Source of the DNA: Phaeodactylibacter sp.
Lineage (GTDB): Bacteria > Bacteroidota > Bacteroidia > Chitinophagales > Saprospiraceae
Assembly: GCF_022763345.1 (NCBI RefSeq)
Contig: NZ_JALEGS010000100.1
Location: 1-64,000 of the forward strand
Reading direction: 5' to 3'
DNA: 64,000 nt
The notes beneath the pieces are model-generated. The model saw only the letters and a list, made by a program, of their open reading frames with translations. It was not told where the DNA came from and searched no databases. Positions 8,474 through 16,781 of the stretch are shown here, piece after piece; the stretch's first letter is position 1; each line of letters begins with the position of its first letter. A program made the position numbers and the translations under genes.

Positions 8474-9673
8474 ATGAGATCCTATTATTCCTTACTATAC
8501 CTCGCTGCGCTCCTGTGGCTGAGCTCCTGTAGCCCGGCACCACAGGAGGCCGCGCCCGGTGAAATCGCTACCGATTTATACCAAACCCTGCAGGAACAAT
8601 TGATCACCGCTGAGCCGGGAAGTGTAGTTGAAATCCCTGCCGGTACTTTTGAATTTGACCGCCCGCTTTCGCTCGATGGCATTCCCAATGTCACCATCCG
8701 TGGTGCGGGCATAGATGCCACTGTGCTCTCCTTCCGGTACCAAAAAACTGGAGCTGAAGGACTACGCGTAACCGCAGATTCGGTCACGCTTGAAGGGTTC
8801 ACAATTCTGGATACGAAGGGAGATGCCATCAAACTGCAGGACTGCAACGGCATTACCATCCGCAATGTCAAAACATCCTGGCGGGGCGGTGCTGACGAAT
8901 CCAATGGCGGTTACGGTCTTTACCCGGTCTCAAGCCGGGATGTCCTTATTGAAAACTGTGAGGCCAGCTATGCTTCCGATGCGGGTATTTATGTAGGCCA
9001 ATGCACCAACGTGGTCGTCCGCAACTGCTACGCCCATGAGAACGTAGCGGGCATAGAAATTGAGAACTGCACCCACGCTGAGGTCTACAGCAACCGGTCG
9101 GAGCAAAACACCGGCGGCATCCTGATCTTCGACCTGCCCGAGCTGCCCGCAGGCAATGGCCGGGACTGCAAAGTGCATGACAACGACATCATTGAGAACA
9201 ACCACGCCAACTTTGCCCCTGAAGGCAATATTGTAGGGATTGTCCCGCCCGGTACCGGCATCATTCTACTCGCAGCTAAGAAGGTGGAGGTGTACAACAA
9301 CCGAATTATCGGGCACAAAACCATTGGCACGGCCGTAGCCAGCTATTACATTACGGAGAACCCCTGGGAGGATAAAAATTACGACCCCTATTCCTACGAC
9401 ATCCGTATCCACGGCAACACCTACGAGCGCAAACGCGCCATGCCGGACCTCAGCAAGGATTTTGGAAAGATGGTCAACTATCTGTTTCCCGGCAAGCCAC
9501 AGGACATTCTCTACGATGGCATTGTGGATGATACCCGCAGCGGCTCCAACCCAATGAACCTCTGCATTGATCAGCCCGGGTCTGATCTGCGGTTTGCGAA
9601 TGTGGATGCGGCCAATGACTTTGAGGAGGTACAACAGGACGTCTCGGCTTATACTTGTGCCCCTAAAGGATAA
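8474..9673 (+). CDS. Parallel beta-helix repeat lipoprotein (partner of di-haem cytochrome)
   Basis: A 399-residue lipoprotein: the signal ends in the lipobox WLSSC. The body is a right-handed parallel beta-helix, seen as repeated turns such as ITIRNVKTSW, VLIENCEASYASDAGIYVGQ, VVVRNCYAHENVAGIEIENC and AEVYSNRSEQNTGGILI (residues about 90-300). It matches the beta-helix family that is regularly found next to the HNE_0200 / SO2930-type di-haem cytochrome, and here that gene starts about 10 bases downstream. Such helices often bind or cleave polysaccharide, but no catalytic triad of a known lyase is evident. The role of the pair is not established in any organism that I know of. Confidence 0.85.
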   Translation: MRSYYSLLYLAALLWLSSCSPAPQEAAPGEIATDLYQTLQEQLITAEPGSVVEIPAGTFEFDRPLSLDGIPNVTIRGAGIDATVLSFRYQKTGAEGLRVTADSVTLEGFTILDTKGDAIKLQDCNGITIRNVKTSWRGGADESNGGYGLYPVSSRDVLIENCEASYASDAGIYVGQCTNVVVRNCYAHENVAGIEIENCTHAEVYSNRSEQNTGGILIFDLPELPAGNGRDCKVHDNDIIENNHANFAPEGNIVGIVPPGTGIILLAAKKVEVYNNRIIGHKTIGTAVASYYITENPWEDKNYDPYSYDIRIHGNTYERKRAMPDLSKDFGKMVNYLFPGKPQDILYDGIVDDTRSGSNPMNLCIDQPGSDLRFANVDAANDFEEVQQDVSAYTCAPKG

Positions 9674-9682
9674 AACCCAGTG

Positions 9683-10780
9683 ATGATGCGCCTTTTTCGC
9701 TACAGTCTGTACTGCCTGATGCTCACAGCTCTGTTGTGGCAGTGCCATATCGCCCCCGGGATTGTGGGAGCCGTACAGTTTGACCCGACCGCTGCCCCCT
9801 ACCCCAAGCTGTCTGACTATGCCTTTTTCCAGGCATTGAGCCCGAATGGAGCCGTGCCCAATGCCGGTGTGCTCCCTTACGAGCCGATCACGCCCCTCTT
9901 TACTGACTATGCCCACAAGGCCCGCTATGTTTGGATGCCGGACAGCGTGCAGGCCACGGTAGATGCCGATGGCCGCATTCTTTTCCCGGACCATACCGTG
10001 CTGATCAAGACCTTCTACTACCCGGCTGATTTTGCCCGCCCTGACCAGGACTGGGACCTGATCGAAACCCGTTTGCTCATGAAGCGGGATGGCGAATGGG
10101 ATGCCTACACCTACGTCTGGAATGACAAGGATATAGAAGCGGAGCTCAACCTCGTGGGTGATTTTAAACCCGTCAGCTGGGCCGATGAACAAGGCCTCGC
10201 CCGGACGGTGGAGTATGTGGTACCGAATAAAAACCAGTGCAAAAGCTGCCACAATCAGAATAAAAAGCTGCTGCCCATCGGTCCTAAGGCACGCAACCTG
10301 AACGCAGCCCTGACTTACCCCGATGGCATAACGGTCAATCAGTTGGAACGCTGGCAGTCCGACGGCAAGCTTACGGCAGGAGACTGGGCGGCGCAATTTG
10401 CCCCACTGACAGACTGGGACGACCCCAAATCAGGTAATATAGCGGATCGTGCCCTGGCCTATCTTGAGGTCAACTGCGGGCATTGCCATCATCCGGAAGG
10501 GCCCGCCCACACCACCGGGCTTTATCTTGGCACCGACTTTCAGGGGTATCCGGCACAGTTGGGAATTTGCAAATCGCCTGTAGCAGCCGGCAAAGGCTCC
10601 GGTGGGCGGCAATTTGGTATTCAGCCGGGGCAACCTGATTCGTCTATTCTGTTGTACCGTATGGAAGCCGAAGACCCTGGGGTGATGATGCCCGAAATTG
10701 GCCGGGCCGTGCCTCACAAGGAAGGCATTGCGCTGGTACGAGAGTGGATTGAAGGACTGGAGGGGGACTGTAAAGAGTAA
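9683..10780 (+). CDS. SO2930 / HNE_0200 family di-haem c-type cytochrome
   Basis: Exported protein of about 365 residues with two covalent haem sites: CKSCH (Cys186, Cys189, His190) and CGHCH (Cys265, Cys268, His269), counted from the ATG at 9683. The N-terminus ends in LLWQC, a plausible lipobox, so it is probably a lipoprotein of the cell envelope. The N-terminal 180 residues (FFQALSPNGAVPNAGVLPYE, PLFTDYAHKARYVWMP) are characteristic of the family. A C-terminal LLYRMEAEDPGVMMPEIG loop resembles axial-Met regions. A GTG precedes two ATG codons; the first ATG is chosen. It is translated right behind the beta-helix gene. An electron-transfer role is certain in kind, but the redox partner is unknown. 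Confidence 0.9.
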   Translation: MMRLFRYSLYCLMLTALLWQCHIAPGIVGAVQFDPTAAPYPKLSDYAFFQALSPNGAVPNAGVLPYEPITPLFTDYAHKARYVWMPDSVQATVDADGRILFPDHTVLIKTFYYPADFARPDQDWDLIETRLLMKRDGEWDAYTYVWNDKDIEAELNLVGDFKPVSWADEQGLARTVEYVVPNKNQCKSCHNQNKKLLPIGPKARNLNAALTYPDGITVNQLERWQSDGKLTAGDWAAQFAPLTDWDDPKSGNIADRALAYLEVNCGHCHHPEGPAHTTGLYLGTDFQGYPAQLGICKSPVAAGKGSGGRQFGIQPGQPDSSILLYRMEAEDPGVMMPEIGRAVPHKEGIALVREWIEGLEGDCKE

Positions 10781-10822
10781 AGCAAAATTTCGGCAACAGA
10801 ACAACGCTGCCCGTTTTGCTTT
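10779..10822 (+). terminator. Candidate terminator of the beta-helix/cytochrome operon
   Basis: AAAGCAAAA (10779-10787) pairs with TTTTGCTTT (10814-10822), with an inner CGGCA / TGCCCG pairing. It overlaps the cytochrome stop codon and ends just before the topoisomerase gene. The stem base is A/T-rich and the T tract is part of the stem, so termination may be partial. Confidence 0.5.
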
Positions 10823-10843
10823 CTATAGCAAAGCCTTTTCTAT

Positions 10844-11836
10844 TTGAGCCAGCTCCGTACCAGCAATGACCGCGCTATGTGCATCACCCGCCGCAAATAC
10901 GGTCGGGGATTTCAATATTTTGACGAACAGGGGGAGAAAATCACCGACACTAAAGTACTGCGCCGTTTCCGCAAGTTAGTCATTCCCCCCATGTGGGCAG
11001 AAGTGAAAATCTGCAAATGGCCAGACGGGCATATTCAGGCTACAGGGCGTGACCCAAAAGGGCGTAAACAGTACATCTACCACAGCACCTGGGAACAACA
11101 GCAGCAGCAGCAAAAATTCAACCGGATGAAAGCCTTTGGGCTGGCCTTGCCCGACTTACGGCGCTCCTGCCAGGAAAAGGTAGCAACAAACACCAAATGG
11201 ACAAGGGAAAAAGTGCTCTCATTAATGCTTTTGATCCTGGATGAGACCGGCATCCGCATTGGCAATCAGGAGTATGCCGAGCGCAATGACACTTACGGGC
11301 TTTCCACCCTGCGCCGTAAGCATCTCACGATAGCCCATGACCAGGTTAGGTTTGAATATCAGGGAAAGTCCGGAAAAAAGCGGCGGGTAGCCGTTGAAGA
11401 AATCCGGCTGGCTGCTCATATCCGTGAAGCCGCTGAATTACCGGGCTACGAGATCTTCCGTTACCAAAACGGGCACCGAAGCTGGGAGAATGTAGATAGC
11501 GATGACGTCAACACCTTCATCCGCAAAAAAATGGGCCCCGATTTTTCTAGCAAAGATTTCCGAACCTGGGCGGCCAGCCGGCTGGCTGTAGCCTATTTTC
11601 CGGAGGCCCGGTCCCGCAAGCAGCAACGCCCACGTCAAAAACTAATGAACATTCTGCTCCGTCTGGTTGCCAAAGAGCTGGGCAACACCCCTGCCGTTTG
11701 CCGTACGCATTATGTTCACCCGGCTGTACTTGCTGTAGTACAAGAAGGAACGCTCCCCGCGCCCACAGGTATTCCAAAGCCTCAGGCACCACATGCCCAC
11801 TCCCGGGCCGAACGGATACTCCTGGACCTAATCTGA
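10844..11836 (+). CDS. DNA topoisomerase IB (poxvirus-like)
   Basis: Type IB topoisomerase of 330 residues that relaxes supercoils by nicking one strand through a 3'-phosphotyrosine. The expected catalytic set is visible: Arg138 (ETGIRIGNQEY), Lys175 (YQGKSGK), Arg240 (KDFRTWAAS) and the nucleophile Tyr290 (CRTHYVHP). The N-terminal RRFRKLVIPPMW and ATGRDPKGRKQYIYH blocks are family signatures. The start is TTG at 10844: the residues before the first ATG (LRTSNDRAMCITRR, ATG at 10877) align with the family N-terminus, and an in-frame stop lies at 10826. A poly-Gln stretch follows YHSTWE near residue 83. It is a monocistronic stress or recombination-type accessory enzyme, not the essential topoisomerase. 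Confidence 0.93.
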   Translation: MSQLRTSNDRAMCITRRKYGRGFQYFDEQGEKITDTKVLRRFRKLVIPPMWAEVKICKWPDGHIQATGRDPKGRKQYIYHSTWEQQQQQQKFNRMKAFGLALPDLRRSCQEKVATNTKWTREKVLSLMLLILDETGIRIGNQEYAERNDTYGLSTLRRKHLTIAHDQVRFEYQGKSGKKRRVAVEEIRLAAHIREAAELPGYEIFRYQNGHRSWENVDSDDVNTFIRKKMGPDFSSKDFRTWAASRLAVAYFPEARSRKQQRPRQKLMNILLRLVAKELGNTPAVCRTHYVHPAVLAVVQEGTLPAPTGIPKPQAPHAHSRAERILLDLI

Positions 11837-11881
11837 CAGGGCCTGGGCTATTCCTGGCTTTTATCCAGACTAAAAGGGGGC

Positions 11882-11896
11882 GCCCTCCAAGAGGGC
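11882..11896. other. Short hairpin after the topoisomerase gene
   Basis: GCCCTC-CAA-GAGGGC is a perfect 6-pair hairpin 45 bases after the topoisomerase stop codon. No T run follows, so it may stabilise the transcript end and is not a standard terminator. Confidence 0.4.
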
Positions 11897-12005
11897 AGTC
11901 ATCTCTTGGCTTTAGTGCGTCTTCATATGGCCCTGCAACCAAGAAAATATTTCCCGGAGGCATATCCTTTCCGCACCGTAAGCGTTACTCTTATAAAAAA
12001 CGACC

Positions 12006-12629
12006 ATGACCGCCACTCCCCTGCAGGAAGAACGCGCCAACACCCTCACACATGCCTTCGGATTATTGCTGGGGATCGTCGCCGTACCGGCTCTTCTTGT
12101 GAATCAATACGGCGCTGTACCGGCTCGGGAATGGCTGAGTATGCTGGTCTTTGGATTCACCCTGTTACAAGTTTACGCAACGTCAACCATATATCATGCC
12201 GTTACCGGAGCGCGCTGGAAGTACCGACTGCGGGTGCTCGACCACATCAGCATTTACTTCCTCATTGCGGGCACACATACGCCACTGCTCGTGCATTACC
12301 TGCCGGGGGAGAGCGGGCGTTTCTACCTCATTGTAATTTGGGCAATGGCGTTTTCGGGCCTGATCTACAAGCTGTTTTTCTTTGGGCGCTGGGAATGGCT
12401 GTCGGTGGCTTTCTACCTCGTGATGGGCTGGATGGGCGCGCTCACCATTCCGGAGATGGCGCAGGAGATGTCCGCCCCTACCTTTTATGGGGTCATCCTC
12501 GGCGGTGTTTCCTATACCCTGGGCGTTGTTTTTTATGCCTGGCACCGGTTGCCCTACCACCACGCTATTTGGCACCTCTTTGTCATCGGTGGCACAGCAG
12601 GGCACTTTTGGGCGATCGCAGCAATGTAG
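12006..12629 (+). CDS. Hemolysin III / PAQR family integral membrane protein
   Basis: A 207-residue protein with about seven membrane segments. It carries the conserved family motifs ERANTLTHAFG at the N-terminus, STIYHAV in the second or third helix, LDHISIYFLIAGTHTP in the middle and HHAIWHLFVI near the C-terminus. The Ser/His residues in these motifs form a metal site in PAQR-type proteins. Bacterial members are called hemolysin III after one Bacillus protein, but their normal role is uncertain; links to lipid homeostasis and membrane fluidity have been made for the superfamily. It is a single gene closed by two back-to-back hairpins. Confidence 0.9.
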   Translation: MTATPLQEERANTLTHAFGLLLGIVAVPALLVNQYGAVPAREWLSMLVFGFTLLQVYATSTIYHAVTGARWKYRLRVLDHISIYFLIAGTHTPLLVHYLPGESGRFYLIVIWAMAFSGLIYKLFFFGRWEWLSVAFYLVMGWMGALTIPEMAQEMSAPTFYGVILGGVSYTLGVVFYAWHRLPYHHAIWHLFVIGGTAGHFWAIAAM

Positions 12630-12643
12630 GTACAGTATCAGGA

Positions 12644-12706
12644 CGCCCGGCGAAAGAAGTGCGCCGGGCGATAACGCCGGGGGCTCTCCTTTCCCCCGGC
12701 GTTATC
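12644..12706. terminator. Twin hairpins between convergent genes
   Basis: Two adjacent perfect stems: CGCCCGGCG (12644-12652) with CGCCGGGCG (12662-12670), then GATAACGCCGGGGG (12670-12683) with CCCCCGGCGTTATC (12693-12706), a 14-pair stem with a 9-base loop. They sit between the convergent hemolysin III gene and the minus-strand surface gene. No T tract follows on either strand, so this is a strong bidirectional barrier but not a textbook terminator. Confidence 0.6.
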
Positions 12707-12758
12707 CGTGCCTGCCCAAAAAGTAAAACACACGTGTAAAGGCCCGGCCTCTGCTTCC

Positions 12759-14048
12759 CTAATCCGTCACCGCAGTACCATTCACATCTCCAAGCTTAAT
12801 CGCAACAAAGTTCAGGTCTGTGAATAAAGTAGGAAAAGGGGCGGTTAGCTGTATCGACTCCGGCAACGGTTCAAACCAGGGGTTCGACGGGTCAGGAAAA
12901 GTATACGCCGCCGGAATATAGCGCCAGCTGGAAGCATTGCTCAGCGAGTCGGAAATACCAAGAAATATTTTTTGCATACTTATCAGGTCTGAAACGGAAA
13001 TACTTCCGGAGCCATTAACATCAGCTGCGATGCGTTTATAAGGGCCAGGCAGGGGGTTGATGCCTGCCAGGTGGTCCGCTACGATGATGACATCAGAAAC
13101 ACTAACACCATTGGTATAATCCGTAGGGCTGAGGGGAGCAACCGTAGCCGTATCCGACTGCGCGAAAGCCAGGAAATCGAAATAGCCCAGGGCATCAGCA
13201 TAGCCCAAATCATCTTCAAAGCCCTGTAACTCCAACGCATTAAATGCCAGCGGATCCCCTTCTTCTGTAGCGATCAGCCCCTGCAGGGTAAAAGCGCCCT
13301 CGGTACACAGATAGTTGTTGTCTAGTACCAGAATGTAGGTTTCGCAAACACTGCTATTTCCTGCTGCGTCAAATGCCCATACCTGAAGAATCACCGTACC
13401 TACATCTTCGCAGTTGAGTTGCAGGTGGCCCTGATCAGGATCTACGGGCTCCCCTACCTTATTGATGGCATATTTTATGGGCAGAGAACAATCCGCTGTG
13501 ATCGGTTCATGGACAAAGTCTGACGCATAAATCATAGCTTCACCATTGCCGTAAGAAAGGCTGTCGTTATCCGAATCACCAGGCTCAAGCAGTACTGCTA
13601 TGCCGTTAAGACAAATTACAGGTTCATCAAGACTACAATCGGCTACCGAAAAGGGCAAGATTGCCGTAGCTGTATCTGCACAGGCATTCACCACTATTAT
13701 CTCAAAATTGTGGTCTCCGATTGGGTAATCACCACTTAGAGTAAAGTTGGGAAAATCACCAGTCAGTGCCTCAGGTACAGGAACTGGCGCGCCAGCGTTA
13801 TCCAGATCCAGGAATACTTGTATGCTCAATCCATCCGGCGTGCAGTCGGTCGACAATTCAAAATCATAACTTACAAATGCAGAGCAATTACCTTCGAAAT
13901 CTGCGCAAACTTGAGGAATCGTATCAAAAGCGATGCTCAGGGACTGGACCTTATCCGGAACAGCATGAGCCGGATGGACGCTTGTAGTGAACACCAAGCA
14001 GCATAAAAATATAAAACGAAGGACAGGGTTTAGGGTTACGGAGTTCAT
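12759..14048 (-). CDS. Secreted protein with Ig-like domains and dockerin-like module, no sorting signal
   Basis: Protein of 429 residues with a signal peptide (through about SVHPAHA). Two Ig-like/HYR-like segments follow (YDFELSTDCTPDGLSIQ; YAINKVGEPVDPDQ), then a CarboxypepD_reg-like strand region (LQGLIATEEGDPLAF). A dockerin-like pair follows: RIAADVNGSGSISVSDLISM near residues 338-357 and KLGDVNGTA near 415-422. These Asp/Asn-rich loops look like Ca-binding EF-hand-type loops. The protein stops eight residues after GDVNG, with no cohesin-like domain and no T9SS sorting signal. It is the most diverged of three tandem paralogues (27-base gap to the next) and matches the 3085-3480 region of the giant protein. 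Its place in the envelope is unclear. Confidence 0.8.
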   Translation of the reverse strand: MNSVTLNPVLRFIFLCCLVFTTSVHPAHAVPDKVQSLSIAFDTIPQVCADFEGNCSAFVSYDFELSTDCTPDGLSIQVFLDLDNAGAPVPVPEALTGDFPNFTLSGDYPIGDHNFEIIVVNACADTATAILPFSVADCSLDEPVICLNGIAVLLEPGDSDNDSLSYGNGEAMIYASDFVHEPITADCSLPIKYAINKVGEPVDPDQGHLQLNCEDVGTVILQVWAFDAAGNSSVCETYILVLDNNYLCTEGAFTLQGLIATEEGDPLAFNALELQGFEDDLGYADALGYFDFLAFAQSDTATVAPLSPTDYTNGVSVSDVIIVADHLAGINPLPGPYKRIAADVNGSGSISVSDLISMQKIFLGISDSLSNASSWRYIPAAYTFPDPSNPWFEPLPESIQLTAPFPTLFTDLNFVAIKLGDVNGTAVTD

Positions 14049-14075
14049 GGTTATAATGGTTGATTAAGCGGATTT

Positions 14076-15347
14076 TTATTGCAGTTGGGCATCCCCATTC
14101 ACATCCCCGGTTTTGATGGCGACGAAATCACCATCTGCTACACTTGTAACCGGAAGGCCCTGAATACTGATGGACTCAGGGAAGGCCTCTGCCCAGGGAT
14201 TAGCAGGATCAGGAAAGAGGTAAGATGCATCCACGAAGCGCCAGCTGCTGACGCTGCCGAAGCCCGTGTCTACACCGAGGATCATCTTCCGGAGCTTAAT
14301 GATATCGAGGGTCGTAATATGCCCGGAGCCGTTGGTGTCTGCGGCGATGCGCTTGTAAGGGCTGCCCAGGGGCTGCACGCCCAGAATGTGCTGGCTGATC
14401 AGAATCAAATCAAGGGTAGAAATGCCATTGAGGGGCGCATCGTCCAATGCCGGCCTTACCATATAGTTACCGTTTTGCGCCAGGTTGTTAAAAACGTAAG
14501 CTCCATCAGACTGTGTAAGGTAATCTTCAGCAGCATCTCCGGTGAGGGTGACCCCTACGTCCATAACGGGTTCCCCATCTTCTGTTTGAATGGCACCAGC
14601 TATTAGCGGGGGCACATTGCCTTCACAGGGGTAGCTACCCTGAGTAAAGCCCAAAAAGTAGGTAAGGCAGGAACTGCTGTTGCCGGCGCCATCATAGGCA
14701 TGCAGCTCAAGCACAATGGTGCCGTCATGTTCGCAGTCCAGCAAAATGGAATCCTGGTCCGGGTCCACGGCCTCTCCTTCCACATTAATGGAATAGCTGA
14801 CTGGCGGAGTACAGTCTTGCACGGCTTGCGCCAAAAAGTCCTCGTAAGAAATGTAAGACTGCACCTCATAGGGCTCACCTGTTTCCTGATCTATTTCAAC
14901 CTGAACTATTTCAAAGACCTGCCCTGCAACACAAAGAGGAGTACCTACAGCACAGTCGGTTACCTCAAAGGGCAATACGGTGGATTGGACATTCCCGCAG
15001 CCATCGTCCACCACCACCTCAAAACTGTGCTGCCCAGGGGGATAGTCGCCGCTCAGGCTGAAGGCCGGGTAAGAACCGCTCAGCGCATTGGTGATTGGGA
15101 TAAGGCTGCCATCATTGAAGATATTAAGAAAGGCATCGACCTGCAATTGCCCAAAAGGGCAGTCCACCCCCACCTGAAAATCATAAGTTACAGCAGCCGT
15201 ACAGTTGACAGAATCGTCCAGGCATTGGACCGGAAGCGGATCGAATGTGATCGAAACAGGCGCTTCTTGCGCCCTCAAACCGGCAGGCAGGCCTAACAGC
15301 CCCGCCAGGAAAACAAAAAATAGATTTATTGTACTTCGAGTTGTCAT
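14076..15347 (-). CDS. Secreted dockerin-like paralogue, middle copy
   Basis: Protein of 423 residues, starting at the ATG at 15347 (MTTRSTINLF...). The longer frame from 15416 overlaps the next gene and buries the signal peptide, while the chosen start aligns with the paralogue's MTTQKTLNLF. After the signal (ends LRAQ) come two Ig-like segments, a carboxypeptidase-regulatory-like strand domain (GAIQTEDGEPVMDVGV), and the dockerin-like module: NGISTLDLILISQHILGV, RIAADTNGSGHITTLDIIKL and KTGDVNGDA. It ends four residues later. Large blocks are almost identical to the neighbour at 15391-16656 (for instance DCPFGQLQVDAFLNIFNDGS), so the two arose by recent duplication or gene conversion. The ligand is unknown. 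Confidence 0.82.
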   Translation of the reverse strand: MTTRSTINLFFVFLAGLLGLPAGLRAQEAPVSITFDPLPVQCLDDSVNCTAAVTYDFQVGVDCPFGQLQVDAFLNIFNDGSLIPITNALSGSYPAFSLSGDYPPGQHSFEVVVDDGCGNVQSTVLPFEVTDCAVGTPLCVAGQVFEIVQVEIDQETGEPYEVQSYISYEDFLAQAVQDCTPPVSYSINVEGEAVDPDQDSILLDCEHDGTIVLELHAYDGAGNSSSCLTYFLGFTQGSYPCEGNVPPLIAGAIQTEDGEPVMDVGVTLTGDAAEDYLTQSDGAYVFNNLAQNGNYMVRPALDDAPLNGISTLDLILISQHILGVQPLGSPYKRIAADTNGSGHITTLDIIKLRKMILGVDTGFGSVSSWRFVDASYLFPDPANPWAEAFPESISIQGLPVTSVADGDFVAIKTGDVNGDAQLQ

Positions 15348-15390
15348 ATCATGGGGTGGTTTTGTAGGAAAAAACGGTTCACTTACTTGT

Positions 15391-16656
15391 TTACAATTCC
15401 GTCTCTGCATCTCCATTCACATCTCCAATTTTGATGGCGATGAAATCATTACCGATGCTTACAGCAGTAGCTAAGTCATTGATATTAATCCCCTCCGGAA
15501 AGGTCTCTTCCCACGGGTTAGCCGGATCAGGGAAAACATAGGCGGCATCCACGAAACGCCAGCTGCTGACGTTGTCAAAGGTGGATTCGATACCAAGGAT
15601 CATGCGGCGGAGCTGAATGAGGTCAAGGGTTGAGATATGACCGGACCCATTAGTATCGGCAGCAATGCGCTTATAGGGGCTATCCAGAGGTTGCAAGCCG
15701 AGGATGTGCTGGCTGATCAGGATCATATCCAAAGTGGAGACGCCATTTAAATGAGCCTCGTCGTATTGAGGGGTCACCGTGTAGTCGAATCCGGCGGAGA
15801 CATTGGGCAGTGAGTATGCTCCATTTTCATTGGTCGTTTGTACTTCAGACGCCTGCCCTGACAGGGCTACAGGCACACCCGCAACGGGCTCCCCATCCTC
15901 GGTCATCACCCGCCCGTTGATGCTGCCAAAGAAGTCGCCCTCACAAAGATAGCCGGAGTTATTCTGCACCAACACGAAAGCTACACAGCTACTGCTGTTC
16001 CCTAAAGCATCCTGCGCATGCAACTCCAGCACTTGTGTGCCTTCACGCTCACAGCCCAATAGTATAGAGTCCTGTTCCGGGTCAACAGCCTCTCCTTCAA
16101 AGTTGATGGAGTAGGTGACCGGCGGGGTGCAGTCGAACACAGGCTGTTCCAAAACATCCTGATAGGACAGGTAAGCCTGTGGACCTGTCTCTAAGCCAGT
16201 TTCATAATCCAGCATTAACTCGACCAGGAGACCAATGTTACATGCCGGGGTGCTTATCCCACAATCTGTTACTTCGAAGGGCAATACGGCAGTCTGAGTA
16301 TTCCCGCAGCCATCGTCCACCACCACCTCAAAGCTGTGCTGCCCAAGGGGATAGCTACCGCTCAGGCTGTAAGCCGGGTAAGAACCGCTAAGCGCATTGG
16401 CAATTGGGATAAGGCTGCCATCATTGAAGATATTGAGGAAGGCATCGACCTGCAATTGGCCAAAAGGGCAGTCTACGCCCACCTGGAAATCATAGGCTAC
16501 AGCGGCTGTGCAGTTGACGGTATCGTCTATGCAAGTTGCTGGCAAGGGATCAAAAGTGAAACTTATGGCGTCCTGTGCAATCAGATGGAGCGGCGTGAGA
16601 AACAGCAGCCAGCAGAGGCTGCAATAGAATAGGTTTAGTGTCTTTTGAGTCGTCAT
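15391..16656 (-). CDS. Secreted dockerin-like paralogue, first copy of the tandem set
   Basis: A 421-residue protein with a signal peptide ending LIAQ. The domain order equals that of its neighbour: an Ig-like domain (VAYDFQVGVDCPFGQ), a second Ig-like domain (SINFEGEAVDPEQDS), a regulatory-like beta domain (GRVMTEDGEPVAGVPV), and a dockerin-like module with NGVSTLDMILISQHILGL, RIAADTNGSGHISTLDLIQL and KIGDVNGDA. It ends in AETEL with no cohesin-like part and no sorting signal. It leads the three-gene set 16656-12759 (gaps of 43 and 27 bases), which is probably one operon, and lies downstream of the giant gene from which it is separated by terminators and a repeat region. Confidence 0.82.
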   Translation of the reverse strand: MTTQKTLNLFYCSLCWLLFLTPLHLIAQDAISFTFDPLPATCIDDTVNCTAAVAYDFQVGVDCPFGQLQVDAFLNIFNDGSLIPIANALSGSYPAYSLSGSYPLGQHSFEVVVDDGCGNTQTAVLPFEVTDCGISTPACNIGLLVELMLDYETGLETGPQAYLSYQDVLEQPVFDCTPPVTYSINFEGEAVDPEQDSILLGCEREGTQVLELHAQDALGNSSSCVAFVLVQNNSGYLCEGDFFGSINGRVMTEDGEPVAGVPVALSGQASEVQTTNENGAYSLPNVSAGFDYTVTPQYDEAHLNGVSTLDMILISQHILGLQPLDSPYKRIAADTNGSGHISTLDLIQLRRMILGIESTFDNVSSWRFVDAAYVFPDPANPWEETFPEGININDLATAVSIGNDFIAIKIGDVNGDAETEL

Positions 16657-16781
16657 TTCATGGGATTAGTGGTACAAAGCACCGGTTGAGAAAATGTTTG
16701 CGCGCAGGTTTGTTCAGAGATATGGACACTTTGCAGGTGGGCTCAAGATAAGGGTTTTGTGTGATAGTTGCAGGAGTGCAG

